From NCBI RefSeq assembly GCF_900115635.1, contig NZ_FOXE01000003.1, forward strand, positions 1 through 64,000: DNA of 64,000 bases. Reading direction: 5' to 3'. The translations under genes and the position numbers were made by a program. The notes under the pieces were generated by a model. It was given only the letters and a program-made list of their open reading frames with translations. It was not told the DNA's origin and made no database searches. Shown piece by piece: positions 54,206 to 63,908 of the stretch. The DNA is from Oscillibacter sp. PC13. Its GTDB lineage: Bacteria > Bacillota > Clostridia > Oscillospirales > Oscillospiraceae. Within the stretch, counting starts at the first letter, position 1, and the number at the start of each line of letters is the position of its first letter.

Positions 54206-54262
54206 TGAAAATTTGTTTTCTGGATTTGGCGTTTTTCAGTGGATAACAGAAAAGCTGAAGAA

Positions 54263-55612
54263 TTACATCTCAATTTCATTTTGGGGAGCAGAGGACTTGT
54301 CAGCCGATTTAAATGGCGGCTTATCCGACCGGATATGGAGGCACAGATGATAGAGGGGAAGCAGGTACAAGTAGCACGCTGTGAGCACGCTGGCAGTTGG
54401 CGCGCCAATGGAAGCCAACGGTACAGCACACGCAATTGACCATGGGACAAGCCCGGCAATGACGACGACGGTATTTTCCAAGTGGGACGCGAATTCCTCT
54501 GCATCCGGGATTGTGGGCTGGCAAAGCTGCTGGGTTAGTATGATGGAAAGTGTCTGGTTGCAGGAGACAATGCTGGTGACAACGGCGGTCAGCAAAATGG
54601 CGCCAAAAGGAGTCGCCATTTTGCTGAACTTCAGAAGGTGCGCCTGAATACTGTCCAAAAATCCGGTTTCCTTGAAAATCCCTGCGTAACAGGAGGAGAT
54701 GCAGACAATAAGGAAAACGTTGGACATCGAGTAAATTCCTCCGCCGCTCATCAGTGCAGCCAGTGCAGGATTTTCCGGATGAAAGCCGAATACACAAATC
54801 TGCAGCATGGAAAGGAGACTGATTTTCTGAACCTGGCAGGCAATCAGAAAGGCACAGATGCTGCTGATACCGAGCGTGATTTTCACGTGAATTTTCAAGA
54901 GGGAAAACAAAAGGATAACTGCTGCCGGAAGGAGTGTGACCAGGGAGAGCGTATATTGTTCCGGAAAAATTCCGCGGATCTCTGCGGCATTTCCTTCAGC
55001 CGGGCAGACATATCCGAGGATCCAGTAAACTGCTGAGGGCAAGACAAGAGGAACCCAGCCGGTTCTCATCATAACGGCAATGTTTCGGAAAATATTGGTT
55101 CCAGTTAACTCACTGATCAAAAGGGCGCTGGTGGACATAGGGGAGCAGCGGTCGCCAAAATAGACTCCAGAGAGAATCGCACCACCTGTATAAAGCGGGG
55201 GAAGTCCCATCCCGGTTGCAATCGTCATACAGATGACACCGATGGTTGCGGCACTTCCAAAAGAAGTTCCTGTCAGAAAGGAGACCAGACAGCACAGCAA
55301 AAATGTCACAAGCAGGATTGCGGACGGAACACAGATTCCGGCTGCATAATAGACAATGCACGCGATGGTGCCGCTGGCACGCCAGGCGGCGGTGATCATA
55401 CCAATTAAAACAAAATTCAGCAGGACATTTTGCACGCTGCGGATTCCAACGACAGAAAAGTGAAGAACTTGCCTGACCGCATACTTTTTCAATCTTCCAT
55501 AGAGAAAAAACAGGATATATCCAAATAGCATGGCATATAAAATAGACAGGCCTGCAGCTACACAGGTCAAAAGCCCCGCTGAAAACAAAAACAGTAAAAC
55601 CAGCTCCACCAC
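54263..55612 (-). CDS. nhaC: Na+/H+ antiporter NhaC family
   Basis: The roughly 449-residue membrane protein has about eleven helices and typical NhaC motifs: FLTGTSFGSAATIG, GAILSGVYFGDRCSPMSTSA and the C-terminal LVPWSIACAVPL. It exchanges sodium for protons or a malate/lactate type counter-substrate. GGAGGG lies 7 bases before the GTG at 55612; a TTG at 55627 is the longer option. It would fit a cell whose V-ATPase moves sodium. Confidence 0.9.
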   Translation of the reverse strand: MVELVLLFLFSAGLLTCVAAGLSILYAMLFGYILFFLYGRLKKYAVRQVLHFSVVGIRSVQNVLLNFVLIGMITAAWRASGTIACIVYYAAGICVPSAILLVTFLLCCLVSFLTGTSFGSAATIGVICMTIATGMGLPPLYTGGAILSGVYFGDRCSPMSTSALLISELTGTNIFRNIAVMMRTGWVPLVLPSAVYWILGYVCPAEGNAAEIRGIFPEQYTLSLVTLLPAAVILLFSLLKIHVKITLGISSICAFLIACQVQKISLLSMLQICVFGFHPENPALAALMSGGGIYSMSNVFLIVCISSCYAGIFKETGFLDSIQAHLLKFSKMATPFGAILLTAVVTSIVSCNQTLSIILTQQLCQPTIPDAEEFASHLENTVVVIAGLVPWSIACAVPLASIGAPTASVLTACYLYLLPLYHLCLHIRSDKPPFKSADKSSAPQNEIEM

Positions 55613-55643
55613 ACGGCATCCCTCCAACCAAATCCGGTGTTTG

Positions 55644-55672
55644 ATTATAGAGGATTATCAGGCCGGATGCAA
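55644..55672 (-). promoter_or_regulatory. Sigma-A promoter of nhaC
   Basis: On the minus strand TTGCAT and a perfect TATAAT are separated by 17 bases. Confidence 0.6.
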
Positions 55673-55707
55673 ATGAAATTTTACTGCTGAAAATTTGAAA
55701 AAGCAGC

Positions 55708-55763
55708 AATGTTTTATAAAAAGGGGGGACGCACTTCGCGCGTCCCCCTTTTTATAAAACATT
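55708..55763 (-). terminator. Long palindromic terminator of dnaG-rpoD
   Basis: AATGTTTTATAAAAAGGGG and CCCCTTTTTATAAAACATT are the outer arms of a stem of about 24 bp with one bulged G and a 7-base loop. It begins at the rpoD stop codon. Confidence 0.8.
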
Positions 55764-57226
55764 CAATTCAGGAAATCCTTCAGTTTCTTGCTGCGGCTTG
55801 GATGGCGCAGCTTGCGGAGAGCCTTGGCTTCAATCTGCCGGATCCGCTCTCTGGTGACATTAAATTCTTTCCCGACCTCTTCCAGGGTGCGGGTACGGCC
55901 ATCCTCGATGCCGAAGCGCAGCTTCAGCACCTTTTCTTCCCGGGGAGTCAGTGTGGAAAGCACATCCATCAGCTGTTCCTTTAAAAGCGTGAAGGAGGCG
56001 GCTTCGCTGGGTTCGGACGCACCCTCATCGGGAATGAAATCACCCAGATGGGAATCTTCCTCCTCACCGATAGGGGTTTCCAAAGAGACGGGCTCCTGTG
56101 CAATCTTCAAAATTTCACGGACCTTTTCCACCGGCATATTCATCTCCGCGGCAATTTCGTTTGGGGATGGATCGTGGCCCAATTCCTGCAAGAGCTGACG
56201 GGAGACCCGGATGACCTTATTAATGGTTTCCACCATGTGGACGGGAATACGGATGGTACGGGTCTGGTCTGCAATGGCCCTGGTGATGGCTTGGCGGATC
56301 CACCAGGTAGCATAGGTGGAGAACTTATATCCCTTGGTATAGTCGAATTTTTCCACTGCCTTGATAAGACCCAGATTGCCTTCCTGGATCAAATCCAGAA
56401 ACAGCATGCCGCGGCCCACATACCGCTTGGCAATGGACACCACCAGACGGAGATTCGCCTCCGCCAGCTTCTGCTTTGCGGTCTCACCTCTGTTATAATC
56501 TGATTTTAGTGCGGCCTCCTCTTCCGGGGTGATCGCGCATTCCTCTCCTGCGGCCCGGGCACGCTTCAGATCCTCCAGCGCCTCGGATGCCCTGTTGCCT
56601 GCCGCCATGTCCTGAGCCAGATTGATTTCCTCGTCCGGAGAGAGCAGAGGAACTTTGCCGATTTCTTTCAGATACATACGGACCGGATCGTCGATGGAGA
56701 AGTTGCCCACCAGGGAATTGGGATCAACCAACTCTTCTTCTTCTACATCGGCAATTTCCTCAGCGGCGGGCTCGTCATCCGGCAGATCGGAAAGCAGAAT
56801 CTCATCGGCGCTGATATCGATATTCAGCGCTTCCAGCGAGTCGTAGAGCTGATCCATTTGCTCGCCTTCCAGATTCAAATCATCCACCGCGTCCATGAGC
56901 TCGGCAGACTCCAGCTTTCCCTTTTTCTTTCCTTTGGCCAACAGCTCCCGCAGCTTTTCGTTGCTGATCAGCCACGCAGCAGCGGGAAGAGCCGAAACCT
57001 GCTTGTCGTCCAGACGGACAATGCCGGCCTTTTTGGCCTCCTCATCGGTCATCATGTGGGGCGGTTCCGCTTCCTGCTGTTTGGCTGAGGACTTCTTGCT
57101 GGACCTGACAGCCGGCTTTCCGACCTCCTCTTCAGCGAAGTCCTCTTTCGCCGCATCCGCGGCAGCCAGAAGCGCATCCGCCTGCTGCTCCAGCTCCTCG
57201 GGAGTCAATTCCTTTTTTTTAGCCAT
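55763..57226 (-). CDS. rpoD: RNA polymerase primary sigma factor
   Basis: The 487-residue protein is a full sigma-70. The N-terminal acidic region is followed by region 1.2 ([18 protein letters not shown]), 2 ([17 protein letters not shown] and [15 protein letters not shown]), 3 ([19 protein letters not shown]) and 4 ([27 protein letters not shown]). The ATG at 57226 is chosen because GGAGG lies 8 bases before it. It overlaps the end of dnaG by 8 bases, the usual macromolecular synthesis operon order. Confidence 0.98.
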   Translation of the reverse strand: MAKKKELTPEELEQQADALLAAADAAKEDFAEEEVGKPAVRSSKKSSAKQQEAEPPHMMTDEEAKKAGIVRLDDKQVSALPAAAWLISNEKLRELLAKGKKKGKLESAELMDAVDDLNLEGEQMDQLYDSLEALNIDISADEILLSDLPDDEPAAEEIADVEEEELVDPNSLVGNFSIDDPVRMYLKEIGKVPLLSPDEEINLAQDMAAGNRASEALEDLKRARAAGEECAITPEEEAALKSDYNRGETAKQKLAEANLRLVVSIAKRYVGRGMLFLDLIQEGNLGLIKAVEKFDYTKGYKFSTYATWWIRQAITRAIADQTRTIRIPVHMVETINKVIRVSRQLLQELGHDPSPNEIAAEMNMPVEKVREILKIAQEPVSLETPIGEEEDSHLGDFIPDEGASEPSEAASFTLLKEQLMDVLSTLTPREEKVLKLRFGIEDGRTRTLEEVGKEFNVTRERIRQIEAKALRKLRHPSRSKKLKDFLN

Positions 57227-59006
57227 GCTGCTTTCCTCCAGTACCCTTTTTGTCTTTATATTTTTCTGCCGCTGCCAGCAGGGGATCGGCATTTACCCCA
57301 CCCGACCGTTTGGCAGCTTCCGTTTGGATAATGCGTATGTAGTCTGTCAATGCCTGTCTGGCATTCTGTACCGATTCCGGCTGCTGACAGACTGATGTCA
57401 GATGGCTCATCTCCTCTGGAGAGAAGAGCCCTGTGAGCGTGGCAATGGCCACTGGCCGTCCACAGCTCCTTGCCTGCCACAAAGCGGCGAAAGCCCGTCC
57501 CAGCAGGGGAGAGGAGAACTGTTCCTCCTGAATGGGCGGATCTGGTGGGAACAGGCTGTCATCCAAAAGAAGAAGCCTTAAAATACCCTCCTCTGCCCGT
57601 GCAGAACGCACATTTTCGTAGCGGAGGGTCCGCTCCTTAGGCTGCCGCTGCGCTGCAGGATTTAAATCCTTGCGGAGCTCCGCCCGTCTTTCCCGTGATA
57701 TCCGCCGTTTGAAGGCGCGCTGGACCTCCAGCTTCATGGCCTCCGGCGTAATCTTTGCCGCCTCAGCAGCGCGGGTTGTATAAATCTCTCGCTCCACTGC
57801 ATTGGAAAGCCCGGCCAGAAAATCACTGATTTCCTCGCAATATGCGATGCGGGATTCGTCATTGGCCAGGTCGTATTTCCCGGCCACCTGGGCCATACGG
57901 AACTCCGTGCCGTTTTCACTGCCGTTCAGCAGCCGCTCAAAGGCATCCGGGCCTTGGAACTTAATAAAGTCATCCGCGTCCTGCTTGACGTATTCCCCAT
58001 CCACCAGCCGTCTGGGAAGCTGAAGCACTTTTACGGAAAATTCTGAGTTATTCAGAATCTGCAGGGCCCGCTCAGTGGCAATTTTGCCGGCATTGTCGTT
58101 GTCATAGCAAAGCACCAGCTCCTTGGTAAAACGGGAGAGAAGCCGGGTTTGCTCCACGGTCAGCGCCGTGCCCATAGAGGCCACCGCATTGTCAAATCCC
58201 GCTTGATGGAGGGTGACGATATCCAGGTTGCCCTCGCACAGGATGATATTGGAACGCTTGGATTTTTTGGCAAGATTCAGCCCGTAGAGCACCCGCCGCT
58301 TGCTGTAGACCGGGGTTTCCGAAGAGTTCATATACTTGGGCTCGGACTTGTCCAGAACGCGGCTGCCAAAGGCCACCACATCTCCACGTGTGTCGATCAC
58401 AGGAAGCATCAGGCGGTTTCGGAACTTGTCATACAACCCACCGTTCCGGTTTTGCACAACGAGGCCAGCTTCCAGAAGTTCCGTTTTTGTATAGCCCTTT
58501 TTTGTCATGGCAGTCAGCAGAACATCCCAGGCGTCCAGAGAGGCGCCCATGCCGAATTTCACCGCGGTCCGGCGGGTAATGCGTCGGCGGGCCAAGTAGT
58601 CCTGCACTGCCTGTCCTTCTGGCTGCTGGAGCAGCTGGTAGTAAAATCTGGCTGCGTCCCGGTTCAGATCCAGCAGCCGCTGACGGCGGCGCCCGGCTTC
58701 GCGATCACCGTCTTCCTCCGGAACCTCCAGCCCGGCCCGCTTTGCCAAAAAGCGCACCGCGTCCGGAAAGGGGAGGTTCTCCTCCTCCATGATGAAGTTC
58801 ACCACGCCGCCGCCCCGTTTGCAGCCGAAACAGTAATAAATTTGTTTATCCGGGGAGACAGAGAAGGAGCCCGTTTTTTCGCTGTGGAAGGGACAAAGGC
58901 CAAACAGATTGGCGCCCTTGCGGGTGAGCTGTACGTAGCTGCCTACCACGTCCACAATGTCACTGCGTGCAATCAATTCATCCAGAAAGCTCTGGGGGAA
59001 CGCCAT
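57219..59006 (-). CDS. dnaG: DNA primase
   Basis: The 595-residue primase has the CHC2 zinc finger ([12 protein letters not shown] with YYCFGC), the TOPRIM core with [20 protein letters not shown] and [11 protein letters not shown], and the C-terminal helicase-binding region. The ATG at 59006 follows GGAGGG. An in-frame upstream ATG is possible but lacks a ribosome site. rpoD follows in overlap. Confidence 0.97.
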   Translation of the reverse strand: MAFPQSFLDELIARSDIVDVVGSYVQLTRKGANLFGLCPFHSEKTGSFSVSPDKQIYYCFGCKRGGGVVNFIMEEENLPFPDAVRFLAKRAGLEVPEEDGDREAGRRRQRLLDLNRDAARFYYQLLQQPEGQAVQDYLARRRITRRTAVKFGMGASLDAWDVLLTAMTKKGYTKTELLEAGLVVQNRNGGLYDKFRNRLMLPVIDTRGDVVAFGSRVLDKSEPKYMNSSETPVYSKRRVLYGLNLAKKSKRSNIILCEGNLDIVTLHQAGFDNAVASMGTALTVEQTRLLSRFTKELVLCYDNDNAGKIATERALQILNNSEFSVKVLQLPRRLVDGEYVKQDADDFIKFQGPDAFERLLNGSENGTEFRMAQVAGKYDLANDESRIAYCEEISDFLAGLSNAVEREIYTTRAAEAAKITPEAMKLEVQRAFKRRISRERRAELRKDLNPAAQRQPKERTLRYENVRSARAEEGILRLLLLDDSLFPPDPPIQEEQFSSPLLGRAFAALWQARSCGRPVAIATLTGLFSPEEMSHLTSVCQQPESVQNARQALTDYIRIIQTEAAKRSGGVNADPLLAAAEKYKDKKGTGGKQHG

Positions 59007-59160
59007 GTGGCAAAGTCCCTCCTTTCGGTCAGTTTTGCCATATTTCCCGATCGTCATACCGAAATGTGCGTCCTTTTAAAAGGTAGCAATTAAGATATAC
59101 CCGTTTACTTTTGAATTTCCTCTTTTTTTCTCAAAATTTTTGAAAAAAGTTTGTGGAATC

Positions 59161-59189
59161 TTTACAGATGAGCATAGAATGCGTAAAAT
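59161..59189 (+). promoter_or_regulatory. Promoter of the phosphopantetheinyl transferase gene
   Basis: TTTACA and TAAAAT are separated by 17 bases, about 35 bases before ATG 59224. Confidence 0.55.
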
Positions 59190-59223
59190 GGGTCTTATCT
59201 GCAGAAAGGAGGAACACTTCGAT

Positions 59224-59823
59224 ATGCCCATTGAACTCTGGACTGCCCGAATGGAGCGGCCTTTGACAAATCGGGAGACTGAGGCGATGCTGGCGCTGAT
59301 CCCGGCAGAGCGGCGGGAACGGCTGCTGCGGCTCCAGAAGCCGGAAAAACGCCGGGAGCCATTGTGTGCCTACTTTCTATTGCGCCATGCCCTGTGGGAG
59401 CAATACCATTGGAAGGGGATTCCACCCATGGCGTATTCCTCCTTGGGAAAGCCCTATTTTCCGGATTTCCCAACGGTCCATTTCAATCTGAGCCACACTG
59501 CCGGTGCGGTGCTTGTGGGACTGTCTGATGAGCCGGTGGGGGTGGACATTGAGCACATTCGGCCTGTGAGCCAGCGGACCATGCGCCGTTTGGCGGATGT
59601 GGCCACAGAGAGGGCCTTTTTCAAAAGCTGGGTGCGCCGGGAGGCCCGGGCGAAACGGGCGGGAACGGGCATTGGCGTGATGCTGGAGTCGGAGACGCCG
59701 CTGCAGCACGGAGAACACTTTTATTTTATAGAGACCTTTCCGGGATATGTGGCCGGAGTGGCCACCCGCGGCAGCGAGCGGCCGGGAAGCGTACGGAAGT
59801 ACGAGTTGGATGGCATGATGTAA
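59224..59823 (+). CDS. 4'-phosphopantetheinyl transferase, Sfp-like
   Basis: The 199-residue protein has the Sfp core: SSLGKPYFPDFPTVHFNLSH, VGVDIEHIRPV with the magnesium Asp and Glu, and the WxxKE-type segment FFKSWVRREARAKRAG, in which Lys is replaced by Arg before the Glu. It transfers phosphopantetheine from CoA to carrier proteins. The C-terminal end is short. AGGAGG precedes the ATG by 10 bases. No polyketide or peptide synthase is near, so its carrier protein is elsewhere. Confidence 0.82.
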   Translation: MPIELWTARMERPLTNRETEAMLALIPAERRERLLRLQKPEKRREPLCAYFLLRHALWEQYHWKGIPPMAYSSLGKPYFPDFPTVHFNLSHTAGAVLVGLSDEPVGVDIEHIRPVSQRTMRRLADVATERAFFKSWVRREARAKRAGTGIGVMLESETPLQHGEHFYFIETFPGYVAGVATRGSERPGSVRKYELDGMM

Positions 59824-59833
59824 GGGATGTCTC

Positions 59834-60160
59834 ATGGTATATGTCACCGTGGACATCAATTTAAAGCGTGTCCGGATGGACAGCGACGCTTTCATGGCGG
59901 ATCTGCCGGATCTGGAAGTGCTGTATCTGGGACTGGCGCGGATTCAAAACAGAACCTGGCTTACCCGGGAGCATATCCGGAATTTTTGCTGCGCCTGTTA
60001 TTTGGGAATAAAAGCCCATCTGCCGGGATGCGGCAGAATAGTTCTGCTCCGCACCAAAAAGCGGCGGGACTACTGTCCCGCCGCTTTCAGCTGCCAAAGG
60101 CAGCATGGATATGCTTATACAATTTTTCTGAGGAGCTGCGGCTCGGCGGCATCTTTCTGA
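59834..60160 (+). CDS. Doubtful small ORF, 108 residues
   Basis: A frame starts 11 bases after the previous stop with AAGGGATG upstream. The first 50 residues (KRVRMDSDAFMADLPDLEVL) look protein-like. The last third runs through the CBS gene terminator and 46 bases of the CBS gene itself on the other strand, which is atypical for a real gene. It may be a remnant or a real gene with an unlucky tail. Confidence 0.25.
   Translation: MVYVTVDINLKRVRMDSDAFMADLPDLEVLYLGLARIQNRTWLTREHIRNFCCACYLGIKAHLPGCGRIVLLRTKKRRDYCPAAFSCQRQHGYAYTIFLRSCGSAASF
60056..60086 (-). terminator. Terminator of the CBS-domain gene
   Basis: An 11-bp stem AGCGGCGGGAC / GTCCCGCCGCT with a 4-base loop is followed on the minus strand by TTTTTGG. 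Confidence 0.75.
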
Positions 60161-60564
60161 TCGGCAAAGTATCGGATGATATCCTTACGGGTCACAATAC
60201 CGGTGAAATTACCAAGATCATCCACAACCGGAATAAAGTTTTGGTTCATAGCACTGGTGAGCAGTTCCTCCATACTGACGGTGATGCGAACGGAGGGATA
60301 GTTGTTCCCGCGGAGAATGTCCCGAATTTTCAGGTGCTCCATATCCTTCATAGAAAATGGCTGCTGGGATTCACGTCCGTCTGCGAGAAGCCGCCAGAGA
60401 AAATCGCCTTCGCTGACAGTACCTATGTATTGTCCGTCCCGTGAGATGACGGGGATTGCAGTGTAGCTGTGGTGCCGCATTTTTTCCAGTCCCTGACGGA
60501 AAGTGCAGTCTTCATACAGATAGGCGACACGGTTCTTGGGGATTAGAAAATAAGCAATGTTCAC
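60115..60564 (-). CDS. CBS-domain pair protein (CbpB/YkuL-like)
   Basis: The 149-residue protein is a Bateman module: the first CBS domain is visible as TFRQGLEKMRHHSYTAIPVISRDG, GTVSEGDFLW, the second as SMEELLTSAMNQNFIPVVDD, GIVTRKDIIRY. The N-terminal MNIAYFLIPKNRVAYLYED marks the CbpB/YkuL branch, where c-di-AMP binding controls the stringent enzyme Rel in other Firmicutes. That function is by family only. Start is GTG at 60564 with no strong ribosome site. Confidence 0.88.
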   Translation of the reverse strand: MNIAYFLIPKNRVAYLYEDCTFRQGLEKMRHHSYTAIPVISRDGQYIGTVSEGDFLWRLLADGRESQQPFSMKDMEHLKIRDILRGNNYPSVRITVSMEELLTSAMNQNFIPVVDDLGNFTGIVTRKDIIRYFADQKDAAEPQLLRKIV

Positions 60565-60690
60565 TTTGTTGCCCCATTTCTCCTGGGCGGGGATCCGCCC
60601 GTATTTGGCTGCTTCCAGCCTTTGCCTTTAGTATAAAAAATCCAATCGCAGAATTGATGAATAATCTATGAAATTTGTATGACAAGGTTC

Positions 60691-60719
60691 TTTACATTTG
60701 TCGTTTTTGCTGATATGAT
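60691..60719 (+). promoter_or_regulatory. Promoter of the Crp/Fnr gene
   Basis: TTTACA and TATGAT are separated by 17 bases, 42 bases before ATG 60762. Confidence 0.55.
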
Positions 60720-60761
60720 AAAAAATGTTGTGATATATGCAACAAAATGGAGGATCGTGTG

Positions 60762-61424
60762 ATGCTGACAAGAGAGGAACTGGAGAAAAGCCCGCTATTT
60801 GCAGATATCAGCTATGAAAACTATCTTTTAATGCTGGATTGCTTCCAAGCAGTTCAGAAGTCCTTCCGCACAGGAGATCTGCTCTGTGATTTCACTGCAG
60901 AAAGAAACAATGCGGTTGGAATCATTGAGCGGGGAAAGGCCTCCTTGATCCGGATTGACGAAGATGGGATATCCACAGTGCTGGAGGAGATGGGGGCCGG
61001 CGGTGTATTTGGCCGGATGCTGTCATTTTCCGCCTCCAGTCGGGACAGCCTGGAGGTGGTTTGCCGTACGCCCTGTGATGTGCTGTTTATCGATTATCCT
61101 CATATTCTTAAGCGGTGCGAGAGAGCCTGCACCCATCACAGCCTTCTGGTACAGAATATGCTGCGCTTGCTGTCAGACAAGGCGCAGGCCCTCTCTGAAC
61201 GGGTGGATGTGCTTTCGCGGCGTTCTATCCGGGAAAAACTTCTCTGCTACTTCCACCAGCTGTCGGACAAAACAGGAAGCGATACGTTTACACTGCCGTT
61301 TTCACTCAGTATGCTGGCGGACTACATCGCAACTGACCGCAGTGCCATGATGCGGGAGCTGAAGCGCCTGCGGGAAAGCGGGGAACTCCGGTCAGATGGA
61401 CGGACATTTACATTGTACTCCTGA
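60762..61424 (+). CDS. Crp/Fnr-family transcriptional regulator
   Basis: The 220-residue protein has an N-terminal cyclic-nucleotide-binding-like barrel (SYENYLLMLDCFQAVQKSFR, MGAGGVFGRMLSFSAS), a dimer helix and a C-terminal winged HTH (LPFSLSMLADYIATDRSAMMRELKRL). It lacks the N-terminal FNR Cys ligands. GGAGG lies 8 bases before ATG 60762. nfnAB lies 170 bases downstream on the same strand and might be its target. Confidence 0.9.
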   Translation: MLTREELEKSPLFADISYENYLLMLDCFQAVQKSFRTGDLLCDFTAERNNAVGIIERGKASLIRIDEDGISTVLEEMGAGGVFGRMLSFSASSRDSLEVVCRTPCDVLFIDYPHILKRCERACTHHSLLVQNMLRLLSDKAQALSERVDVLSRRSIREKLLCYFHQLSDKTGSDTFTLPFSLSMLADYIATDRSAMMRELKRLRESGELRSDGRTFTLYS

Positions 61425-61490
61425 AAGGAAGAATCTGCAAAATACCCAAAAAACCAATGGAAAGATTGGCAGAAATGCGGGAGAAACTCG

Positions 61491-61519
61491 TTGACGAGTA
61501 TTTTTGCATATGTTAAAAT
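61491..61519 (+). promoter_or_regulatory. Promoter of nfnAB
   Basis: TTGACG and TAAAAT are separated by 17 bases, about 78 bases before nfnA. Confidence 0.6.
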
Positions 61520-61596
61520 ATGAACAATGTGTCGTATCGAAAGATGCAGATCTGCAAAACTCCTAAAATTCGAGCATTCGGGAAAGAAGGAACAGT

Positions 61597-62439
61597 ATGT
61601 ATCGTATCGTGAGAAAAGAAGCTCTCCGTCCCACCGTAACCCTATATGAGATTGAAGCGCCCCTGATCGCCAAAAAGGCACAGCCGGGCCAGTTTATCAT
61701 TCTGCGGGTGGATGAGCACGGCGAGCGGATCCCCATAACGATCAACAACTATGACCCTGAAAAGGGCACTGTCACCATTATTGTGCAGACGGTCGGTGCC
61801 ACAACGGAGAAACTGAAGCACCTCAACGAGGGCGATTGCCTGCAGGATTTTGTAGGCCCCTTGGGCAAGGCAACCGAGACTGAGGGCAAGAAAAAAGTCT
61901 GCGTGGTCGGCGGCGGCGTGGGCTGCGCCATTGCCTATCCCGTTCTGAAAAAGTTCCATGATGACGGGGCGGAGGTTCATGCGGTTGTAGGCTTTAAAAA
62001 CAAGGATTTGGTCATTTTGGAGGACGACTTCCGCAAATCCAGCGATATTCTGAAGATCTGTACGGACGATGGCTCATACGGCCAGAAGGGCTTGGTGACC
62101 GATGCGCTTAAGGAGCTCATTGACGCCGGCAACCAGTATGACGAGGTTTTCGCCATCGGCCCCATGATTATGATGAAGTTTGTCTCCAAGACGACGGAGC
62201 CATACGGGATTCCCACTACGGTGTCCATGAGCCCCATCATGGTGGATGGCACTGGCATGTGCGGCGGCTGCCGCCTGTCCGTCGGCGGCGAGATGAAATT
62301 CGCCTGCGTGGACGGCCCGGATTTTGACGGCCACAAGGTCGACTGGGATCTGGCAGTCAAGCGCAACCAGATGTACCGCGACTTTGAAATGCACAAGCAC
62401 GAGGAAACCTGCAACCTGTTCAAGAAGGAGGCCGAATAA
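61597..62439 (+). CDS. nfnA: NAD-dependent ferredoxin:NADP oxidoreductase small subunit
   Basis: The 280-residue protein is the FAD/[2Fe-2S] subunit: a ferredoxin-NADP reductase type FAD barrel (PGQFIILRV and RIPITINNYD), an NAD domain, and the cluster motif GTGMCGGCRLS with a later Cys (FACVDGPDFDGH). With NfnB it forms the flavin-based bifurcating transhydrogenase that couples NADH, ferredoxin and NADP. It resembles dihydroorotate dehydrogenase electron-transfer subunits as well. Confidence 0.94.
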   Translation: MYRIVRKEALRPTVTLYEIEAPLIAKKAQPGQFIILRVDEHGERIPITINNYDPEKGTVTIIVQTVGATTEKLKHLNEGDCLQDFVGPLGKATETEGKKKVCVVGGGVGCAIAYPVLKKFHDDGAEVHAVVGFKNKDLVILEDDFRKSSDILKICTDDGSYGQKGLVTDALKELIDAGNQYDEVFAIGPMIMMKFVSKTTEPYGIPTTVSMSPIMVDGTGMCGGCRLSVGGEMKFACVDGPDFDGHKVDWDLAVKRNQMYRDFEMHKHEETCNLFKKEAE

Positions 62440-62441
62440 CC

Positions 62442-63827
62442 ATGGCCAATATGTCTTTGACGAAGAATCCTATGCCCTCTCAGGATCCCAATGTCCGCAA
62501 TAAGAATTTTGAAGAAGTGGCTCTCGGCTATACGGAGGCCCAGGCTTTGGATGAAGCCCAGCGCTGCCTGAACTGCAAGAACAAGCCCTGCATGACCGGA
62601 TGCCCTGTGATGGTACATATTCCGGAGTTTATCGCTGAGGTCGCCAAAGGCGACTTTGAGGCCGCTTATCAGATTATTTCCAATACCAGCGCCCTGCCTG
62701 CCGTCTGCGGCCGCGTCTGCCCCCAGGAGAGCCAGTGCGAGAAGTACTGCGTCCGGGGCAAGAAGGGCGATCCCGTCGGCATCGGACGGCTGGAGCGGTT
62801 TGTGGCCGATTGGCACAACGCACACTCCACCGCCGCACCGGAAAAGCCAGCGTCCAACGGCCACAAGGTGGCTGTTGTCGGATCCGGCCCCTCCGGCCTG
62901 ACCTGCGCCGGAGATCTGGCCCGCAAGGGATATGATGTCACGGTGTTTGAAGCGCTGCACCTGGCCGGCGGCGTGCTGGTCTACGGCATCCCAGAGTTCC
63001 GTCTGCCAAAGTCCATCGTCCAGAAGGAAGTGGACGGCCTGAAGGCACTGGGTGTCACCATTGCCACTGATACCGTTATCGGCCGTACGGTCTCCATCGA
63101 TGAGCTGCAGGACGAGATGGGCTTTGAGGCAGTCTTTATTGGTTCCGGCGCGGGCCTGCCCATGTTTATGGACATCCCCGGTGTCAACTATAAGGGCGTG
63201 TTGTCCGCCAACGAGTTTTTGACCCGCATCAACCTGATGAAAGCCTATCTGCCCGACTCCGATACCCCCATCATCCACCCCAAGAAGGTGGCCGTGGTGG
63301 GCGGCGGCAACGTGGCCATGGACGCCGCACGCTGTGCCAAGCGGCTGGGTGCCGAGGTCTATGTGGTCTACCGCCGCGGCATGGAGGAGCTCCCCGCCCG
63401 TAAGGAAGAGGTGGAGCACGCCGAGGAAGAGGGCATCATCTTCAAGACCCTCAATAACCCGGTGGAAATCCTGGCGGACGAGGATGACAATGTCAGCAAA
63501 ATTCGCTGCATCAAGATGGAGCTGGGTGAGCCGGACGCCTCCGGCCGCCGCCGTCCCATTGAGGTGGCAGGCAGCGAGTTTGACTTGGATGTGGACTGCG
63601 TGATCATGGCACTGGGCACCAGCCCCAACCCCCTGATCAAATCCACCACCAAAGGCTTGGAGATTAACAAGAAGGGCGGCATCGTGGTAAACGAGGACGG
63701 CCTGACTTCCAGGGAGAACGTCTATGCCGGCGGCGACGCCGTCACTGGCGCTGCAACCGTCATCCTGGCCATGGGCGCAGGCAAGACTGCGGCTAAGGCC
63801 ATCGACGAAGTCCTTTCCAAGAAGTAA
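62442..63827 (+). CDS. nfnB: NfnB/GltD-type NADPH oxidoreductase subunit
   Basis: The 461-residue protein has the N-terminal cluster-binding region CLNCKNKPCMTGCPV with CGRVCPQESQCEKYC, and two Rossmann domains (VAVVGSGPSGLTCAG, VAVVGGGNVAMDAAR), ending in GGDAVTGAATVI. It is the large Nfn subunit; the sequence is close to GltD. Its position 2 bases after nfnA and the presence of the NfnA partner favour Nfn over glutamate synthase. AAGGAGG precedes the ATG. Confidence 0.95.
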   Translation: MANMSLTKNPMPSQDPNVRNKNFEEVALGYTEAQALDEAQRCLNCKNKPCMTGCPVMVHIPEFIAEVAKGDFEAAYQIISNTSALPAVCGRVCPQESQCEKYCVRGKKGDPVGIGRLERFVADWHNAHSTAAPEKPASNGHKVAVVGSGPSGLTCAGDLARKGYDVTVFEALHLAGGVLVYGIPEFRLPKSIVQKEVDGLKALGVTIATDTVIGRTVSIDELQDEMGFEAVFIGSGAGLPMFMDIPGVNYKGVLSANEFLTRINLMKAYLPDSDTPIIHPKKVAVVGGGNVAMDAARCAKRLGAEVYVVYRRGMEELPARKEEVEHAEEEGIIFKTLNNPVEILADEDDNVSKIRCIKMELGEPDASGRRRPIEVAGSEFDLDVDCVIMALGTSPNPLIKSTTKGLEINKKGGIVVNEDGLTSRENVYAGGDAVTGAATVILAMGAGKTAAKAIDEVLSKK

Positions 63828-63838
63828 ATCCGTTTTTA

Positions 63839-63880
63839 GAAAAATGCCCTGCGGATACATGTCCGCAGGGCATTTTTCTA
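63839..63880. terminator. Bidirectional terminator after nfnB
   Basis: AAAAATGCCCTGCGGA pairs with TCCGCAGGGCATTTTT around a 6-base loop, with A and T flanks on both strands. Confidence 0.85.
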
Positions 63881-63908
63881 TAGAGAGAAGAGCTGAAAAA
63901 GAGCCCTT